From Nomia melanderi (Eukaryota > Arthropoda > Insecta > Hymenoptera > Halictidae), in assembly GCF_051020985.1 (NCBI RefSeq), contig NC_135003.1, positions 5,046,001-5,110,000 on the forward strand: DNA of 64,000 nt, in the 5' to 3' direction. Each line of letters begins with the position of its first letter. The first letter of the stretch is position 1. This document shows, piece by piece, positions 41,931-54,132 of the stretch. The translations under genes and the position numbers were made by a program. Under the pieces are notes generated by a model that was not told the origin of the DNA, made no database searches, and saw only the letters and a list, made by a program, of their open reading frames with translations.

Positions 41931-44900
41931 GGATGTTAAGTGGAAATTGTGGATCTTGTGAATTGGAATTAGTTGTTTCTGAAGTTAAAGATAATGTAAG
42001 AATGTACTGTTTTAATGTGTTCTGAGTGTTATGAAGAGTTGTGACTTATTGAATTGAGTTTGTTATTAGTGTGTGAAACTTGTTATTTAATTATGATTTT
42101 CGGGTGATTTGAATTTCTAGGAGTTGTGTAAGAGTAGATTTGGAAATGAAAGAATTATTTTGAGAAGTATTTAAAATGGTTTTTCAATTTGTACTGTACA
42201 TGAATTTTTGAGATCATATAGTATCGTTATTAGTATTATATATATTATAATTGTAATTTGTATGTACTCCCTATATTTCGATGAAAATTTTTATTTTTAC
42301 TGGTAATTGTTGAAAAACTAAAGTAAAATTGATTTTATATTTTTAATTTCTTTAGTTCTGACATTAATAGTCCCAGTGTTTTACAGATACTGTGAAAAAG
42401 AATCTCATTTTAATTTAATCTTCTAATTGAATCTCGATTTTTATCTTTTCCGTATGTCTTTATAAGCTATGTTCACATTGGTATTTTATCCTATAAACTA
42501 TCTTTCTAAGAGTAAGAGGATATCTAAGAAGAATCAGCTTTTATGATGTCTTAAAACGGGAAATCTCTTAAAATCATGTATGTGCATAATACAGTCTTCG
42601 TGTATAAGTATATTTATAGCTTTAATAATCGCACATCCTCGTTAAAATGTATGTCTATATAGTATAGTAATTTTGCAGAGCTTCGCGTGAAATTTTCAAC
42701 CGGAGATAAAATTTCATATAGCATAGGAAGATATTTGAGGTAGATCGATAACTCCACAGCAGGCTAAGAGGGTTAGAGGATAATGTAAAGCGGTCATTCG
42801 AGGGTTAAAAGCAAGGATAATTCGATTGTGATCGATTTGTAGATTAAGTTACAGAATATCATACTAACACATTCAAAATTTGATGGAATAATAATTAAAA
42901 TAATTACTTAATTTACTAAGATCGGATGTTTAATATATAATTTTGTCCTTTCTGTTTTTTCCCAATGGAATTACCGTAAAGAAGAGAACATGTGTTCAGT
43001 ATAGAATATCAATGTACAATTCAGTTTTATAAATCAATGACAAATTATTATAAAATGATTTTTAATGTTTCATACAAATATTTATTAATATATTTTGTTT
43101 TATTTTTATGAAATACAGCTTACTGGATAGCAATAAAGTAGAAGAGTAGATCAATTAATTCAATTAACTTTCTTTATCTGATTTTAATCTTATAAATTCT
43201 TAACTATATATACCTTTTAAAGGGAGTCTGATAAAGTTCCTTTTGAACGTGTTGTGTAATTAGAATTTACTTTAATTAAATGAATCAGTCAAATCATTTT
43301 CCTACTAGACTACATTGGGGTAAATACTGATTCTCAACAACTACTGTTGATTATTTATTTTTATCAAACATTTCAAAGTGAACACACGAAGATAAAAATT
43401 TTGTGAAATATTGACAAAGTTTATACTTCACATACGTCTAAAAAATAAATTTACAATTGAAATTTAAATATTATAAATCTATATATGTATTAATCATATG
43501 TTTTATACATCATTTCAATTATTATACGAAAGTGAGAAATAAAATACTAAACTACATTTAATTATACATAATTCCTGTAATTTTTATAAATAAATTTTCT
43601 TTTAAAACGATTATTATTATTAATACTAAATATTTAAGTGAATACTTAAAGGATAATTTTTCCAGCAGAAAATATTTGTGAAAGCAGATGTTGAAATACT
43701 TCTCATCGTATAGAACATCGTAGCATCCCTTAAATTCCCGAAGAAGTCAAAGCTCCCTCTATGTCATTTTCATACAGACGATGCCTTGAGCGTTCTCGTA
43801 AAACGGTATCTCTCGTAATTCACCCTCTTCGTTGTGTATCGAGTAACGTAACTCTACCCGGCAAACATCGTTCAATTTCTACTACTGTACGCCATTCAGA
43901 CATCTTGTTTGCACGATATCTCGTGCGATACTTCTCGATGGCATTGCCCCGGCCAAAGGAAATTCTGCCCAGGATATCGTTTTAACCTAGATTGATTTAC
44001 TGACAGCATGATCACCGGATAAAACGGTACCCTTTGTACGCCTCGCCTCAATCGTCACTATGTACCCTCAATCGACAACTAAGGACGACGATTCTATCAG
44101 AGATAGCCGGTTTTCGGTGGAAATAGAATTTCAGAGATGATCAAATCTTAGACTGGATCTTACTGACGCTCGATCAGACTATGGCGACAATATTAGAGCA
44201 TAATTTTTACACCACGTCCGTTTTTTTCTTAATGGAAGTATACTGTATATGCAGTTTTGTTTTTCCGAAATTTATTGATGAAATTTCTGTATATCAATTA
44301 AAATTCACCCCATTTTCATAATAAACGGTTCATATCTTAGTTTTTAATATCTTGCGAATACTCCGTTGCGCGCGACAATTATAAATTCTGGTACACATTC
44401 GGAGATAGTATATTGCACATAAAATCGTTGCATTGATTAAGCTTGTATCTCTGCAACAGTCGAAATAACTTATATTGAGTGTATTCGGTAAATGATAAAA
44501 TATGTCCAATGAATTTTATCTAACACTTACACTAATATTTTAATTGAATTAAATTAACATGGGAATAATGTTTACATATTACTTTGCATGATTTACTAAT
44601 TAATATAAATAGAAAGGCTTAAACGAATATTTCAATTTAATGAGTAAAAGGAAATGAAATTTATATATCACACCGTGTGATTTACTGACTAACTTAAATA
44701 GAAATACAAGAGAAACAGCGTCGATTATTTTTTTAATCCTCCTGGGATTGTAATGTCCGGACTTGACCCGCCGTAGGAGGCGATTAACTCTCGACGATTA
44801 TTGCCCGCTAAATTAATCTCGAGCAATTGCACTAACGTGGTTAGAGCAAATGATGTGTACTTAACAATTCTCGAACGATTTATCGCAATTTTCGACTGTT

Positions 44901-45718
44901 TGTTGCACGACTGTTGCAATTAATTGTAAATGATGTTAATGTTGGCCTCTGTCTGCCAATGCTGTTAATTGACAAAAACTGTTATAATAAATGTTGTTTA
45001 ATGATTCAGATCGAACTACTCTCACGCATGTATAGGAATGCCACTGTTCTACGATGGAACATTATAAATTATTACTAAGATACATACTTACACTACGATA
45101 CTTAACCAATTTTCTTACATTTCTATATTGATCTCTTGCCAATTTATCGCCAATAAATGTATAGTACTAATTCCTTATTAAATATTTTGTCAGTCGAATA
45201 ATTTTATCGAACAAAGAAGGGAATAATCTTCGTGTTAAATTTTAATCAATCCTTTTTATTGCTATATTACCCTTTGACATCCGCAATACGTGCATACAAT
45301 CCACAGTTTAACACGTTTGCGGACGTATATGCTATAACATTCATTTTGATTGTAATGCAAAATGACATGAATACTTTAACATTCAAAATAAACCACATTA
45401 TCATGCATTTAATTCTATATAGTCTTAATTTTTTGAAATTATTATACACTTTAACCTTCAAAGTCTTAAAAAGTCGCCTATTTTCGTAGTTCATTCAAAT
45501 TTTTACTGTCTGCGAACATGTTAACAATTATCGAAGACCCTGGAAAACGGAATGTTTAAAACAGAAAACAGAAAGAAGAGAAACGTATCATTCAGTTTTT
45601 TCGTAGAACATCTCGAATTGTGCGAAGTGGTTGCAAAATTTTCTTGCTGACCAGTCACAAATGTACTCTTGTTTATTGGTGTATAGGTTGACACACAAAC
45701 ATTTAATTTCCAAAAAAC
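41931..45718. other. AT-rich stretch with GC-richer block at 43.69-44.20 kb
   Basis: After 41930 the sequence becomes T- and G-biased and then AT-rich. At 42793-42806 CATTCGAGGG running into TTAA resembles a lone TTAA-element end. The block at 43690-44200 is open for 74 residues on plus with no motif. Frames at 44725-44919 and 45232-45494 are chance-like. Confidence 0.4.
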
Positions 45719-46098
45719 TTACAGTGCAGCTTTTACGTTAGCTCCAGCGACCTCTAAGCTGAAAGTGCACAAGGGCAAGGGTCTCTTCCACTCGTGATGC
45801 TCGGGCAGCCTCAGCTTTCGATGCATGTTCATTATTGGCGCGCGGCATAACAAAGGACGGAAGCGAGACCGAATGCGATGAAACGAGACGTAACGATAGG
45901 AAACAAAATTCTCTATAGCTCCGTCTCACTCCGTCGCATTCGGTCTCACTTCCGTCCTTTGTTATTACCGCGCGCCAATAATGAGAATGGGTCGAAAGCC
46001 GATACGGCGCAAGCATCGTGAGTGGAAGTGTCCCCTTACCCCTGTGCACTTTTCGTTTGTTGGTCGATGAGGTTAACGTGAGATCTGCACATTGTAGT
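45719..46098. repeat. Long GC-rich imperfect palindrome (foldback)
   Basis: The left arm (about 45719-45900) and right arm (about 45912-46098) are reverse complements around a centre near 45906. The best matched core is CATTATTGGCGCGCGG, then AACAAAGGACGGAAG and GAGACCGAATGCGA in both arms. Further out, GTGCAC, CTTCCACTC and a CTGCAC landmark also pair. Arms differ by scattered substitutions and 1-bp indels. A transcript would form a stem of about 180 bp. No coding function is claimed for the 127-residue minus frame across it. The right arm passes directly into the retrotransposon remnant. Confidence 0.85.
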
Positions 46099-46285
46099 CC
46101 GTGGTGTAATAAGTGGAACAAAGGATTTACAATAGAACACCTACTAATAGAATGTACAGAAATAGAAACTTATCACAGCAGGGCCAAAGTATCAAACCAA
46201 ATATAGCAAATCTTCAAATCACAGGACAACAGAAACTAGCTGATAAATTTCTTTAAAACAGTGGAACTGAAGAAGGAAATGTAAC
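46051..46285 (+). pseudogene. Remnant of a non-LTR retrotransposon ORF2 C-terminus
   Basis: The plus frame ending at the TAG at 46204-46206 contains a CX3WCN segment (CSPWCNKWNKG), then TIEHLLIEC at 46129-46155 and further residues with an arginine eight positions after a tyrosine-type ETYHSR. The CX2-3C...T(V/I)EHxLxEC pattern is well known from the zinc-knuckle-like tail downstream of reverse transcriptase in Jockey, R1 and I-type retrotransposons. Upstream, TFRLLVDEV at about 46051 would correspond to the THxxLLxxE segment before it. Downstream, around 46228-46280, LADKFL, a stop, then NSGTEEG in a shifted frame resembles the usual FLxxTG terminus. Stops and a frameshift show that it is dead. 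The specific clade is not determined. Confidence 0.55.
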
Positions 46286-46783
46286 AACTAGATGAGCATG
46301 TCGCTAATTACCGAGAAGTCGATGCGACGTTAAGCAACGAAAGGAAAAAAACAGAAAAGTCCTTCCTTAATCTCCTTCATTGGTGATTCATTTCGCATCG
46401 TAACACGGTAATCCGATCGCAGCATTAGTGAATTGACGTGAGATCGGGTCGAAGAAAGAAGGCGTCCTACGGTGCGTGCGAGGCGTCGTTCGTGTGCGTG
46501 CACGAACGGCCGCATTCGACCAGCAAATAAAGTCAGCCGATATCGATTCCTATCGATCTCGGCATGCGCGTACTTACACGCATCCATTCTCGAACCGTAT
46601 AAATTGCATCGCACACATGTCCATCGATATCCTGTGGCCGGCTGCATACCAAGATTCTTTCGCGAACATGCGAGAAGCGCAACGGTATTACGATTTTTCG
46701 TGTGATTTGCTACACATTTGTTTACTTGTATGGTTCACTCTACCTATCGCGAGCCTATTAATCGGCGTTTCGATTTCGAAGGC
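46286..46783. other. GC-richer block with no defended gene
   Basis: The block at about 46320-46780 is open for 77-105 residues in three overlapping frames on both strands. None has a domain I recognise. Confidence 0.4.
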
Positions 46784-47251
46784 TTAACACATTCGCGATC
46801 ATTAAATTTGAGATACCTTCACTGTGGACTGCACGTTTTTTACAGTTGTTTCACGTGATATGTTATTCATAGAATTTTTACATATTTAAAACGTATCAAA
46901 TAAATTAAACAAAGCATTTTACATAAATGCCATATGTTTGTGATATTTTGATATATCCAAAGCGACAATAGGGTGTACCACGCGTTAAATATATGTTGAT
47001 ACCGTTATAGCAACGGTAAACAACAGTGTCACACATATGTGACGTATGGTTGCAAACATATTAACAATTGATAACCTATTTAAATTATGCCAATTAAAAT
47101 CAAAGCATAAGAAAATCTTGTAATGTCGTTCTGACTTCTTTTTTTTTTAAAGTTATAAAGCTTTACGCGTGAAAACACCCCTACGTGATGAAAACCGTAT
47201 TGGTAGTTAGGGAGTGGTTGCCTTGATCAAGAACGATAGATAAAGTGTTAA
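46784..47251. mobile_element. Possible TTAA-bounded element, weak
   Basis: TTAACACATTCGCGATC at 46784 and, reverse-complemented, TTAACACTTTATCTATCG at 47251 share 15 of the first 20 positions in sparse matches. The length of 468 bp is longer than the other TTAA elements. An internal GGGTGTACCACGCG followed by TTAA at about 46997 could be the true right end of a shorter element. The call is tentative. Confidence 0.25.
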
Positions 47252-48625
47252 ATCCTTGGGTGACAAATTCTGCGACAAAATATAATTATTAGATACTACA
47301 TAAATTTCATACGTTTGAATGATTAAAACTTAATGATTGTTGAAGGTAACAAACATTACCGAAACAAAATTACTACAGAAAACAAATTAAGAAAAAATTT
47401 GAATACCTTGATGAGGTAATCATTTTATAAAAACAGCAAACATATTAGATATACTGCTAAACCCTGCTAAACATTCATGAAATGAATATATAAAATATAA
47501 TAACAAAACACAAGAAAATTCAATAATTTAGTAATTTTACGATTATGATTTTCATATAATACCAAAATCGTTCAGTAGTTAATTTATGAAATATAAAGGT
47601 GTGGGAGAAGTATACATAAAAAAGAAGGAAAGAAAATAGGAAACTATAAATTGAATTAATTAATGATAAGGAAACAATGTCCATGTGCGCGGTAAATTTT
47701 TAATATTCTGTTATTTGAATAAAAGATTCGTGAAAAGTTGAATTGGAAAATCCGAGAATTTTTAGCTGGATTTGTATTAAATCTTTTCCGATTGAACGTG
47801 ATGTTCAGCAAAACCGATTAACTTTTCAGTTGCATATTCGTGACAAATGGACCAGGTCGAGATTGGTATTGTTAAATTGATATAGCGGCTATCATTGCTG
47901 TTGACTCATTGATCCAGCATCGATGGATTTCGATTTTGCGGTCGCAGTTGGTGTGCACGACACATTAGAAACGTGGCCGGAAGATCGAAACCGATCGGTT
48001 TGCTGTTCTTGTCAGGTAGTTGGTTACAGGAGAAATCACTGATCTTTACTTCTCCGTGATATTTATTAGATTAACTCAGGTTGTTTTCTTTTTAATCGTA
48101 TCTTTTTGCAATATCTATGAAGCAGAATGAATATTTGTACGTATAATCTTGTTAACTACTATAAAAGGTTCATATGTGTTTTCTTTACTAAGTTATGTAT
48201 TTCGAAAATAAACTACGTAGGTAATTCGAGATTTAAATGTTACTTACATAAAATTACTTTAAAGTGGTTCTTATTTAATTTGAAATGCTTAGCTGTGCGC
48301 TAATGAACTGACATTTGGAGTAAACGTAAATAAATGGCTATTCTATTTACATGCGAAACAAATTCATTTACATTTCTGTTTCTTTAAGATACAGTTGATA
48401 AAGTTATCAAAATACTTTCTCCTATTTCGTATTTCAAATCATTTGTGCGAAGGTCTGGTATAGAAATTTATGAGTACTTTACTTTAGTATTATGCCACTT
48501 AATCTATAAAATACAATTTGCGAATATAAATTGACACTGATGGCTATTACCTCCAAAAAACAGTCGATAAAGAATCAAAGATCACCATAAAAAATCAATA
48601 CATAAGGATATCAAATGAAAGACAA

Positions 48626-48669
48626 ATATATATATATATATAGTAAAATTTGACAGTGTGTGTGTGTGT
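48626..48669. repeat. (AT)n and (GT)n microsatellites
   Basis: An AT run at 48626-48642 is followed 13 bases later by seven GT units at 48656-48669. Confidence 0.95.
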
Positions 48670-49100
48670 CTTATTAGTTTTCAAATTTAAATAACAGAAC
48701 CTTTGTATTATTATTATTCAGTGAATTAAATGTAACTATGTTAGTTTCGTTTCGTTTAAAGATGGCGCCTATACGTCGCTGAATGGTCTTTAATATTTTG
48801 TGTTTACTCATTGAGTAAAAAAACAATTGAACGATGTTTTGACAATACACTATTACTCGCTCCTCACAAAACGGATAGTGAGAATTAACTGCTTATCTGC
48901 ATCGATTTCTCGCGAGTAACTCTTCGCTGAAACGAGATACCTGCTACTGAATACCGTGTAAATTGGCGGCTTCACGCACGATCAGGTTTCGCGAGTTGCG
49001 ATAGAACACATGTCGTTCAAACGATCTCGCGCTACCGTGAATCGCCAACTTAGAAATAGCTAGCTCGGATCTAATCTTTTGCAGCAACCCGAAGAATCTA

Positions 49101-49152
49101 AATAATAATAACAACAACGACAACAGCAATAACAATAATAATAATAATAATT
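49101..49152. repeat. (AAT/AAC)n trinucleotide microsatellite
   Basis: AAT and AAC units with interruptions. In reverse it encodes a leucine run, which explains the long minus frame over it. Confidence 0.9.
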
Positions 49153-49161
49153 TGTTAAGTA

Positions 49162-49192
49162 CAGTAGCATACAAAAGTATTGACACACTGTG
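49162..49192 (+). mobile_element. Lone Tc1/mariner-like terminus
   Basis: Starting after a TA at 49160-49161, the sequence CAGTAGCATACAAAAGTATTGA resembles the terminal repeat style of Tc1/mariner elements (CAGTG.CATACAAAAGTATT). I could not find an inverted partner within about 1 kb, so only one end is supported. Confidence 0.35.
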
Positions 49193-50410
49193 CGATTCTT
49201 TATACAAAGGTGTGTAACTAGATAGCGGAAATTCATGCAAATTCACATTTTTAAGAATATAATTAGAAAAATAAAATTACATAATAAAGTAGATAGAAAA
49301 TGATTTTTCTTATCAAAAATTACAAAAAAACATTACATTTTAGACATTTTATAGTTTTTTTTATCGTATGTATTTTATGGAATTATGCACTTTCAAGTTT
49401 TCTATAAACACATAAAAATCCGTCTATTTAGAACATTTGGAATAATTGCTTATGTTAATTATCTTGATTCTTTATATATGCATGTCTCGCTTTTTTGAAA
49501 CTTAAACAAAATATACCTAATATATTTAAAATAATGATTCCTTTGTCCATAATGTTGGCGAAAAACTACCAAATATACTGATATTTGTATTAATATCAAT
49601 TTCAACTGATAAGTAACTTTATTGTTTATGGATTTTGAAATTTATAAGAAAAGTAACGTCTAAAATAATACAACTTTAACATTTTATTTTGTAAAGTTTT
49701 TGCACTATCTGTTTTGCCAATTTAATGGCAGAAGAAAATCTACATATAAAGAGTTCAAGTATATATGCCCATTGCGTTTTTGAAGCAGAATTCCAAAGTT
49801 GTGAAAAGGAACGTTCAGACAAGAAGACCCCTTTATACGTTGAAACTTGGAACAAAGACTTCTGAGGTAAGTTGGAAGATTTGTATGCCATTTAAAACTG
49901 ATTATGCAAGTAATAAAATTCTACAAAATTAGCTTAATAAATTCAAAGTGAAGGATGAAAGCTTCCTAAAAGTAGCTTAATAAATTTAAAGTGAAGAATA
50001 CGTCTTGAGAATAAGCTGTGTTCAAATACCTCAATAAAGAAATGTATGATATTTATTTGACAAACTCTAAAATATTTAGCCTGTCTTTATTCGTGCAGTC
50101 ATTTAACAGAACAAGTTTGTTTAACACGAATTATTTCTCGCTTTTTATAAAATTTGTTTGATTTAACACGGATTAGAAATACGATTTATTGTACTATTTT
50201 GCTAATTTAAATGTATCTATTGTGTAAATTAGAAATTACTGTAACAAGTATAAGGATTTATTGTGTCAATAATAATTGATTTCGTCTTTAACACAAAGTT
50301 CATCTCGATACAAGCGCTCATCGCTAACTCCCTTTGCACTTTTCTTTCTTTCTTCTTCGTCCATTCGTTCAAAAACAACGCAGCATCGCAGAGCAGTCTC
50401 CCTCCTCGAA

Positions 50411-50447
50411 TACACAACACGCGCGCGCGCACATACACACAGCATAT
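50411..50447. repeat. Alternating purine-pyrimidine tract with (GC)5
   Basis: ACAC, then GCGCGCGCGC, then ACATACACAC forms an alternating run of the kind able to adopt left-handed DNA. It also accounts for the overlapping frames around 50.3-50.5 kb. Confidence 0.85.
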
Positions 50448-52620
50448 ACATCCTTATAATACGTATGTACGTTGCATATTTTCTTACACACAACTGAAAA
50501 TAATTTACGTAGAAGATAATGTAACACGAAAACTACGAAATTGTTTATCGTGAGTTAGTTTCGTAATCCAAATATGAATACTCGATCATCCGAACTTGAA
50601 GCACTGATTATATTTTCGTTATGAATCGTTGCAGAATAAGGATTGATTACTTCATGTCTCACTACGTTTACATATAAAAAAGTTCACAATATTAAATGAA
50701 GCAGCGAATCGGTTTCTAAACGTAATTCGTCGTGAATCTAGAGAGACATTGTGTGGTGTACCAGTATGTAAATTTTGGAAAGAAAAAGAGACTTTAAACA
50801 AGAACAACTTCGTTTGTCATTGTAATGTTCTATTCGTTCCGGTTGGTATTTGCATACTTCCGTCGCTTTTGTGCGCGTTTCAAAGAACACAGTGAATTGA
50901 AGAAAGGGTGAAACAAGGAGGTTCAGCTTCCTATTCTTTTCTTCGCTAGCGCATGGAATTGGCCCTTGAAGAATGTTCTCCGTATTTTTTCATCGTTTAT
51001 GGTTCACATTTTGTTGAATGTAAAAGAAATTTAAATTGATCTCAGATCGTTCTGTGAAAGTTATATTACTCCTATAAATATTATATTCTATTCAAATAAT
51101 TATACTTTTATGCTGTATGAATCAGTTAACTTGTGAGAAACAAAATTGCCAAGTGTTCATGTTAACTATAAATGTAATAATAATTGTTAAAAGGAAGTTA
51201 CATTGGGCTATATACTTTTTTTGATTTTACTGTTACAATTATTTGAGTACCGTTAATACCTTTTTCAATTATCTTTATCTTGATGTTAATATTAAAATAA
51301 AAAGTTATGAGTTTCTTGATTACTATTGACAATTATAATATTCCATGTTTAAAAGCTTCTTTATACTGTAATAATGACGAAACACTTTAAACAAACAGTT
51401 TCATCTTTAAAAGCTGATTAATACATTTAATCAATTTTACGGATTAATTACCACACCACTAAATTGTACACACATTCTTATCACTGGGAGGTATGTCTCA
51501 ACCAGAGAACAATCTTATGCATGCCTGAGAGGAACGAGTATCGAACGTAGAGCGTTTCTACCCTTCCCATTAAATTAAGCTTTATACAAAGGACTTCATT
51601 CTTTGAAGTTTTGCAAATTGTTTGGCAAGAACGCCGTTGCGTGGAACATAGAATGCCAATTAAAGTCTTCTTGTTTTCGTAAATATTTTTTTAGATAGAA
51701 ATTGCTTGCAGAAGCGTCTACAGAATTTCATTCAAGTAAATAAATTCTGTGATATAATTTTAATTGTTCGGTTTGAATATTTCATAAATAGTTAAATTAA
51801 CGAAAAACATGAGTGTTTATAATATTTTACTTATTCCTAATGACGCCAAAAAATGTTACATTTTCAAAACTTCAAAGTCATTTTATATTTTTTTACCCAA
51901 ATGTGGATGACTGTTTAGTGTTATACTGAATATGAAAGTTTATACATATGAACGTTATTAAATTTACAATTTTAATAGCAATGATGAATATATAATTTCT
52001 TATTCTCTCAAAATATTATTCATCATAAAGTAACTCTTAATAGTCTAAGTAGAAAAATGGTAAAAATATAATCCTATAAAAAAGGTTTGATCTTCAATCT
52101 GAGTGCAGAGATTTCCCCAATATGAAAATTAATACATGAATGAATTTATTACACGATTAACGCACGAGTAATTCTTGTCGTAAATATTGCCTTTGTTCAA
52201 TTAATCCTCAAAGACTACCATATATAAAATTTCACCAAATTCGAATTGTACCATTAATTTTTGTATTTATTCGGGCTGTCATTAATGACTACGATAAAAT
52301 AAAGTCTACAGATATATTGTTATTTGACATTATATTTACAAATTCAATAACTCTTTGTGGTTCTATTTTTCAAAATTTTATTTAGAAGATTTGTTAAATT
52401 TATTTTATAGTACATTGCAACTGCAAAAACTGTCACCGAGACAAATAATGGCACCGAATATGTTAACGCGTTTTCTTTCAATAACTAATCCTCCTTCCAA
52501 TTGTCAACACAGTGCCTAACCTTGCAATTATTAAATCAGTGTGTTAAGATACCAGATTATATACTATATTACATATGAATTAAAAATAATTCTCAAAGTT
52601 CAACCCTTAACAATTTTCTA

Positions 52621-52825
52621 TTAACCTTTTTCGGACGAGACTATCTTCTAACATATATTTTCATAAAACACTGAACTATGCATCGAAGTCTTAAATACTA
52701 AAATCAGAGAACCATATATCAGTCTCTCATTAGTTGAATAATTAAATTATTCACTTACAGTTTTCGATTTCCTATATCGAATCTCGAAGTTGATTTTACG
52801 GTGACATTCGAACGCAAAGGGTCAA
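52621..52825. mobile_element. Probable TTAA-type MITE, single copy in window
   Basis: The left end is TTAACCTTTTTCGGACGA and the reverse complement of the right end is TTGACCCTTTGCGTTCGA, so the inverted ends share TT.ACC.TTT.CG and CGA, with the right TTAA mutated to TCAA. The length is 205 bp and the interior is AT-rich and non-coding. Confidence 0.55.
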
Positions 52826-53352
52826 TGCACATATGTTGAAATATTTTTATATCATTAAAATAGTTTTATTGGTAAATTTTAGCAAAAATTACCCCATGCG
52901 AAGCATGAAAACCTTTTGCGAGGGATGGTACACAGCGTTGAAAATCAGTTGACAGTGTATCGAGAAACGCGGCTGAAACCGTGTCCTTGGAACGTGATAA
53001 CATTGCCGGGGACTCCTGTTTCTTGGAGCGAAAGACGAATACGCGTTACGTAATGAACGTCTCCAGCCGTGTCGAGCAAGGACCCCTGCCAGGTCGTTGC
53101 ATTATTAATCGAGCAATCGATATCTCGGTCTATGTCCCGTGCATCTACGCGGCTCACGCTGCCGCAGAGTTTACGTCCGCTCCATCGAATCGTTTCACGG
53201 CAAAACCTTGCAAGGACACGGGGATCGCCGCAGCGCAGCGCTGCATTCTTTTCTTTCTCCATACCCTGATCTCTTCCTGTACGCTGGAGAACAGGGCTGT
53301 TGACCCAGTCCTGATCATCTGATACGATTTTTTCTCTCGAAATTCTCCGCAG
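52826..53352. other. GC-richer block with no defended gene
   Basis: The block at about 52925-53350 is open for 143 residues on minus (52945-53376) and 113 on plus (52981-53322). These are among the longest frames outside the microsatellite, yet neither has a recognisable domain, and both strands being open together argues for base composition as the cause. The 17-mer AAAACCTTGCAAGGACA at about 53203 recurs at about 55188. Confidence 0.4.
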
Positions 53353-53700
53353 GATATTCGAAGCTGCCGGATACATGCTACCGTTGCTAAGTCAATGGAA
53401 AGAAAACGGTTGCTCGATAGATACTGAACTGCGATATACACTTATCCGCATAAGTATTTGACATTAAATGTGCCGACACTTTATATGTTCGAAGATATTC
53501 GAAGCTACCTGATATATGCATTATTTATTTATTTATTTGAGTTTATTTTAAGGTGCTCACATTAACAGTAAAGATATATGCTACTCTTGCTAAGTTAATG
53601 GAACGAAAATGGCTGCTCGATAGAAACTGAACTGTGATATACGCTTATCTGCAAAAGTATTTAATACTAAACGTACTGGTACTTTGTATATACTCATTCC
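53353..53700. repeat. Diverged local tandem duplication
   Basis: Unit 1 (about 53353-53492) and unit 2 (about 53493-53700) share GATATTCGAAGCT, TTGCTAAGT.AATGGAA, GCTCGATAGA.ACTGAACTG and TATACRCTTATC in the same order. Unit 2 carries about 60 extra bases (53517-53577) that include a TTTA repeat. Both units end in the first bases of a family D terminus, so the duplicated segment included part of a D element. Confidence 0.75.
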
Positions 53701-53978
53701 TATCATAACCAGTCAAATAATTAGTTATAATATAATAAAGGTAACAAGGTCAGGTAAGGTTAGTAAAGGTAAAGGTTATAAAGTAAAGAATAAAGGTAAG
53801 CAAGTTAGGTGATCAATTTTTCTTATCAGAAACAGGAACAGAATGAAAGACAAAAATTGAAAAACCGATTAAACCGATAATAATTTATATGAAGTTAAAT
53901 GAACGAAGAAAAACGCAGAATTTTAAACCAAATTTTAAAACCGATCATTTGACCGGTCACGGATATGTTTACTGTTAA
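53661..53978 (-). mobile_element. TTAA-bounded MITE, family D, inverted
   Basis: TTAA at 53661-53664 and 53975-53978 bound it. The left end TACTAAACGTACTGG and the reverse complement of the right end CAGTAAACATATCCG are related inverted repeats. The reverse complement aligns with 32743-32992. About 60 extra bases include a purine-rich AGGTAA-type run at 53741-53802. The repeat it interrupts is preserved uninterrupted at about 58767-58940. Confidence 0.8.
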
Positions 53979-54132
53979 ATTCGATATATTTATAATAAAA
54001 ATAGACATCTCAAACGTGTTATTCGATTTTAATGAAATGTATGCACGCTGTTCTCACGTGTACTTCAAGCATTATACGTACGGAAATTTTTAAATATTTA
54101 TTCTTCACTGAGCATAACATTTTCATTATAAG
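53976..54132 (+). repeat. Dispersed repeat J, copy 1 (interrupted by a family D element)
   Basis: It aligns with 58773-58940: ATATATTTRTAATA, ATAGACATCT, GTGTTATT.GAT, AAATGTAT, ATTATACGTA versus ATCATACGTA, and ATTTYCATTATAA in the same order. Similarity by eye is roughly 70 percent. The 61-residue minus frame across it is not a gene. The repeat's class is unknown and no terminal repeats are seen. Confidence 0.7.

Larger units (their letters stand above)
47252..52620. other. AT-rich stretch with simple repeats and small GC-richer blocks
   Basis: GC-richer blocks lie at about 47870-48060, 48880-49080, 50280-50450 and 50570-50940. The 100-residue minus frame at 48944-49246 is driven by the trinucleotide repeat at 49101-49152 and is not a gene. 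Frames at 50229-50553 lie in the alternating purine/pyrimidine block. The rest is AT-rich. I see no RNA gene. Confidence 0.4.

Noticed and set aside
48944..49246. 100-residue minus-strand frame with a leucine run
   Set aside because: The run comes from the AAT/AAC microsatellite, and the flanking residues have no domain or signal-peptide context.
52945..53376. 143-residue minus frame and overlapping 113-residue plus frame
   Set aside because: Both strands are open together in a GC-richer block. Neither has recognisable motifs, and no splice context supports an exon.
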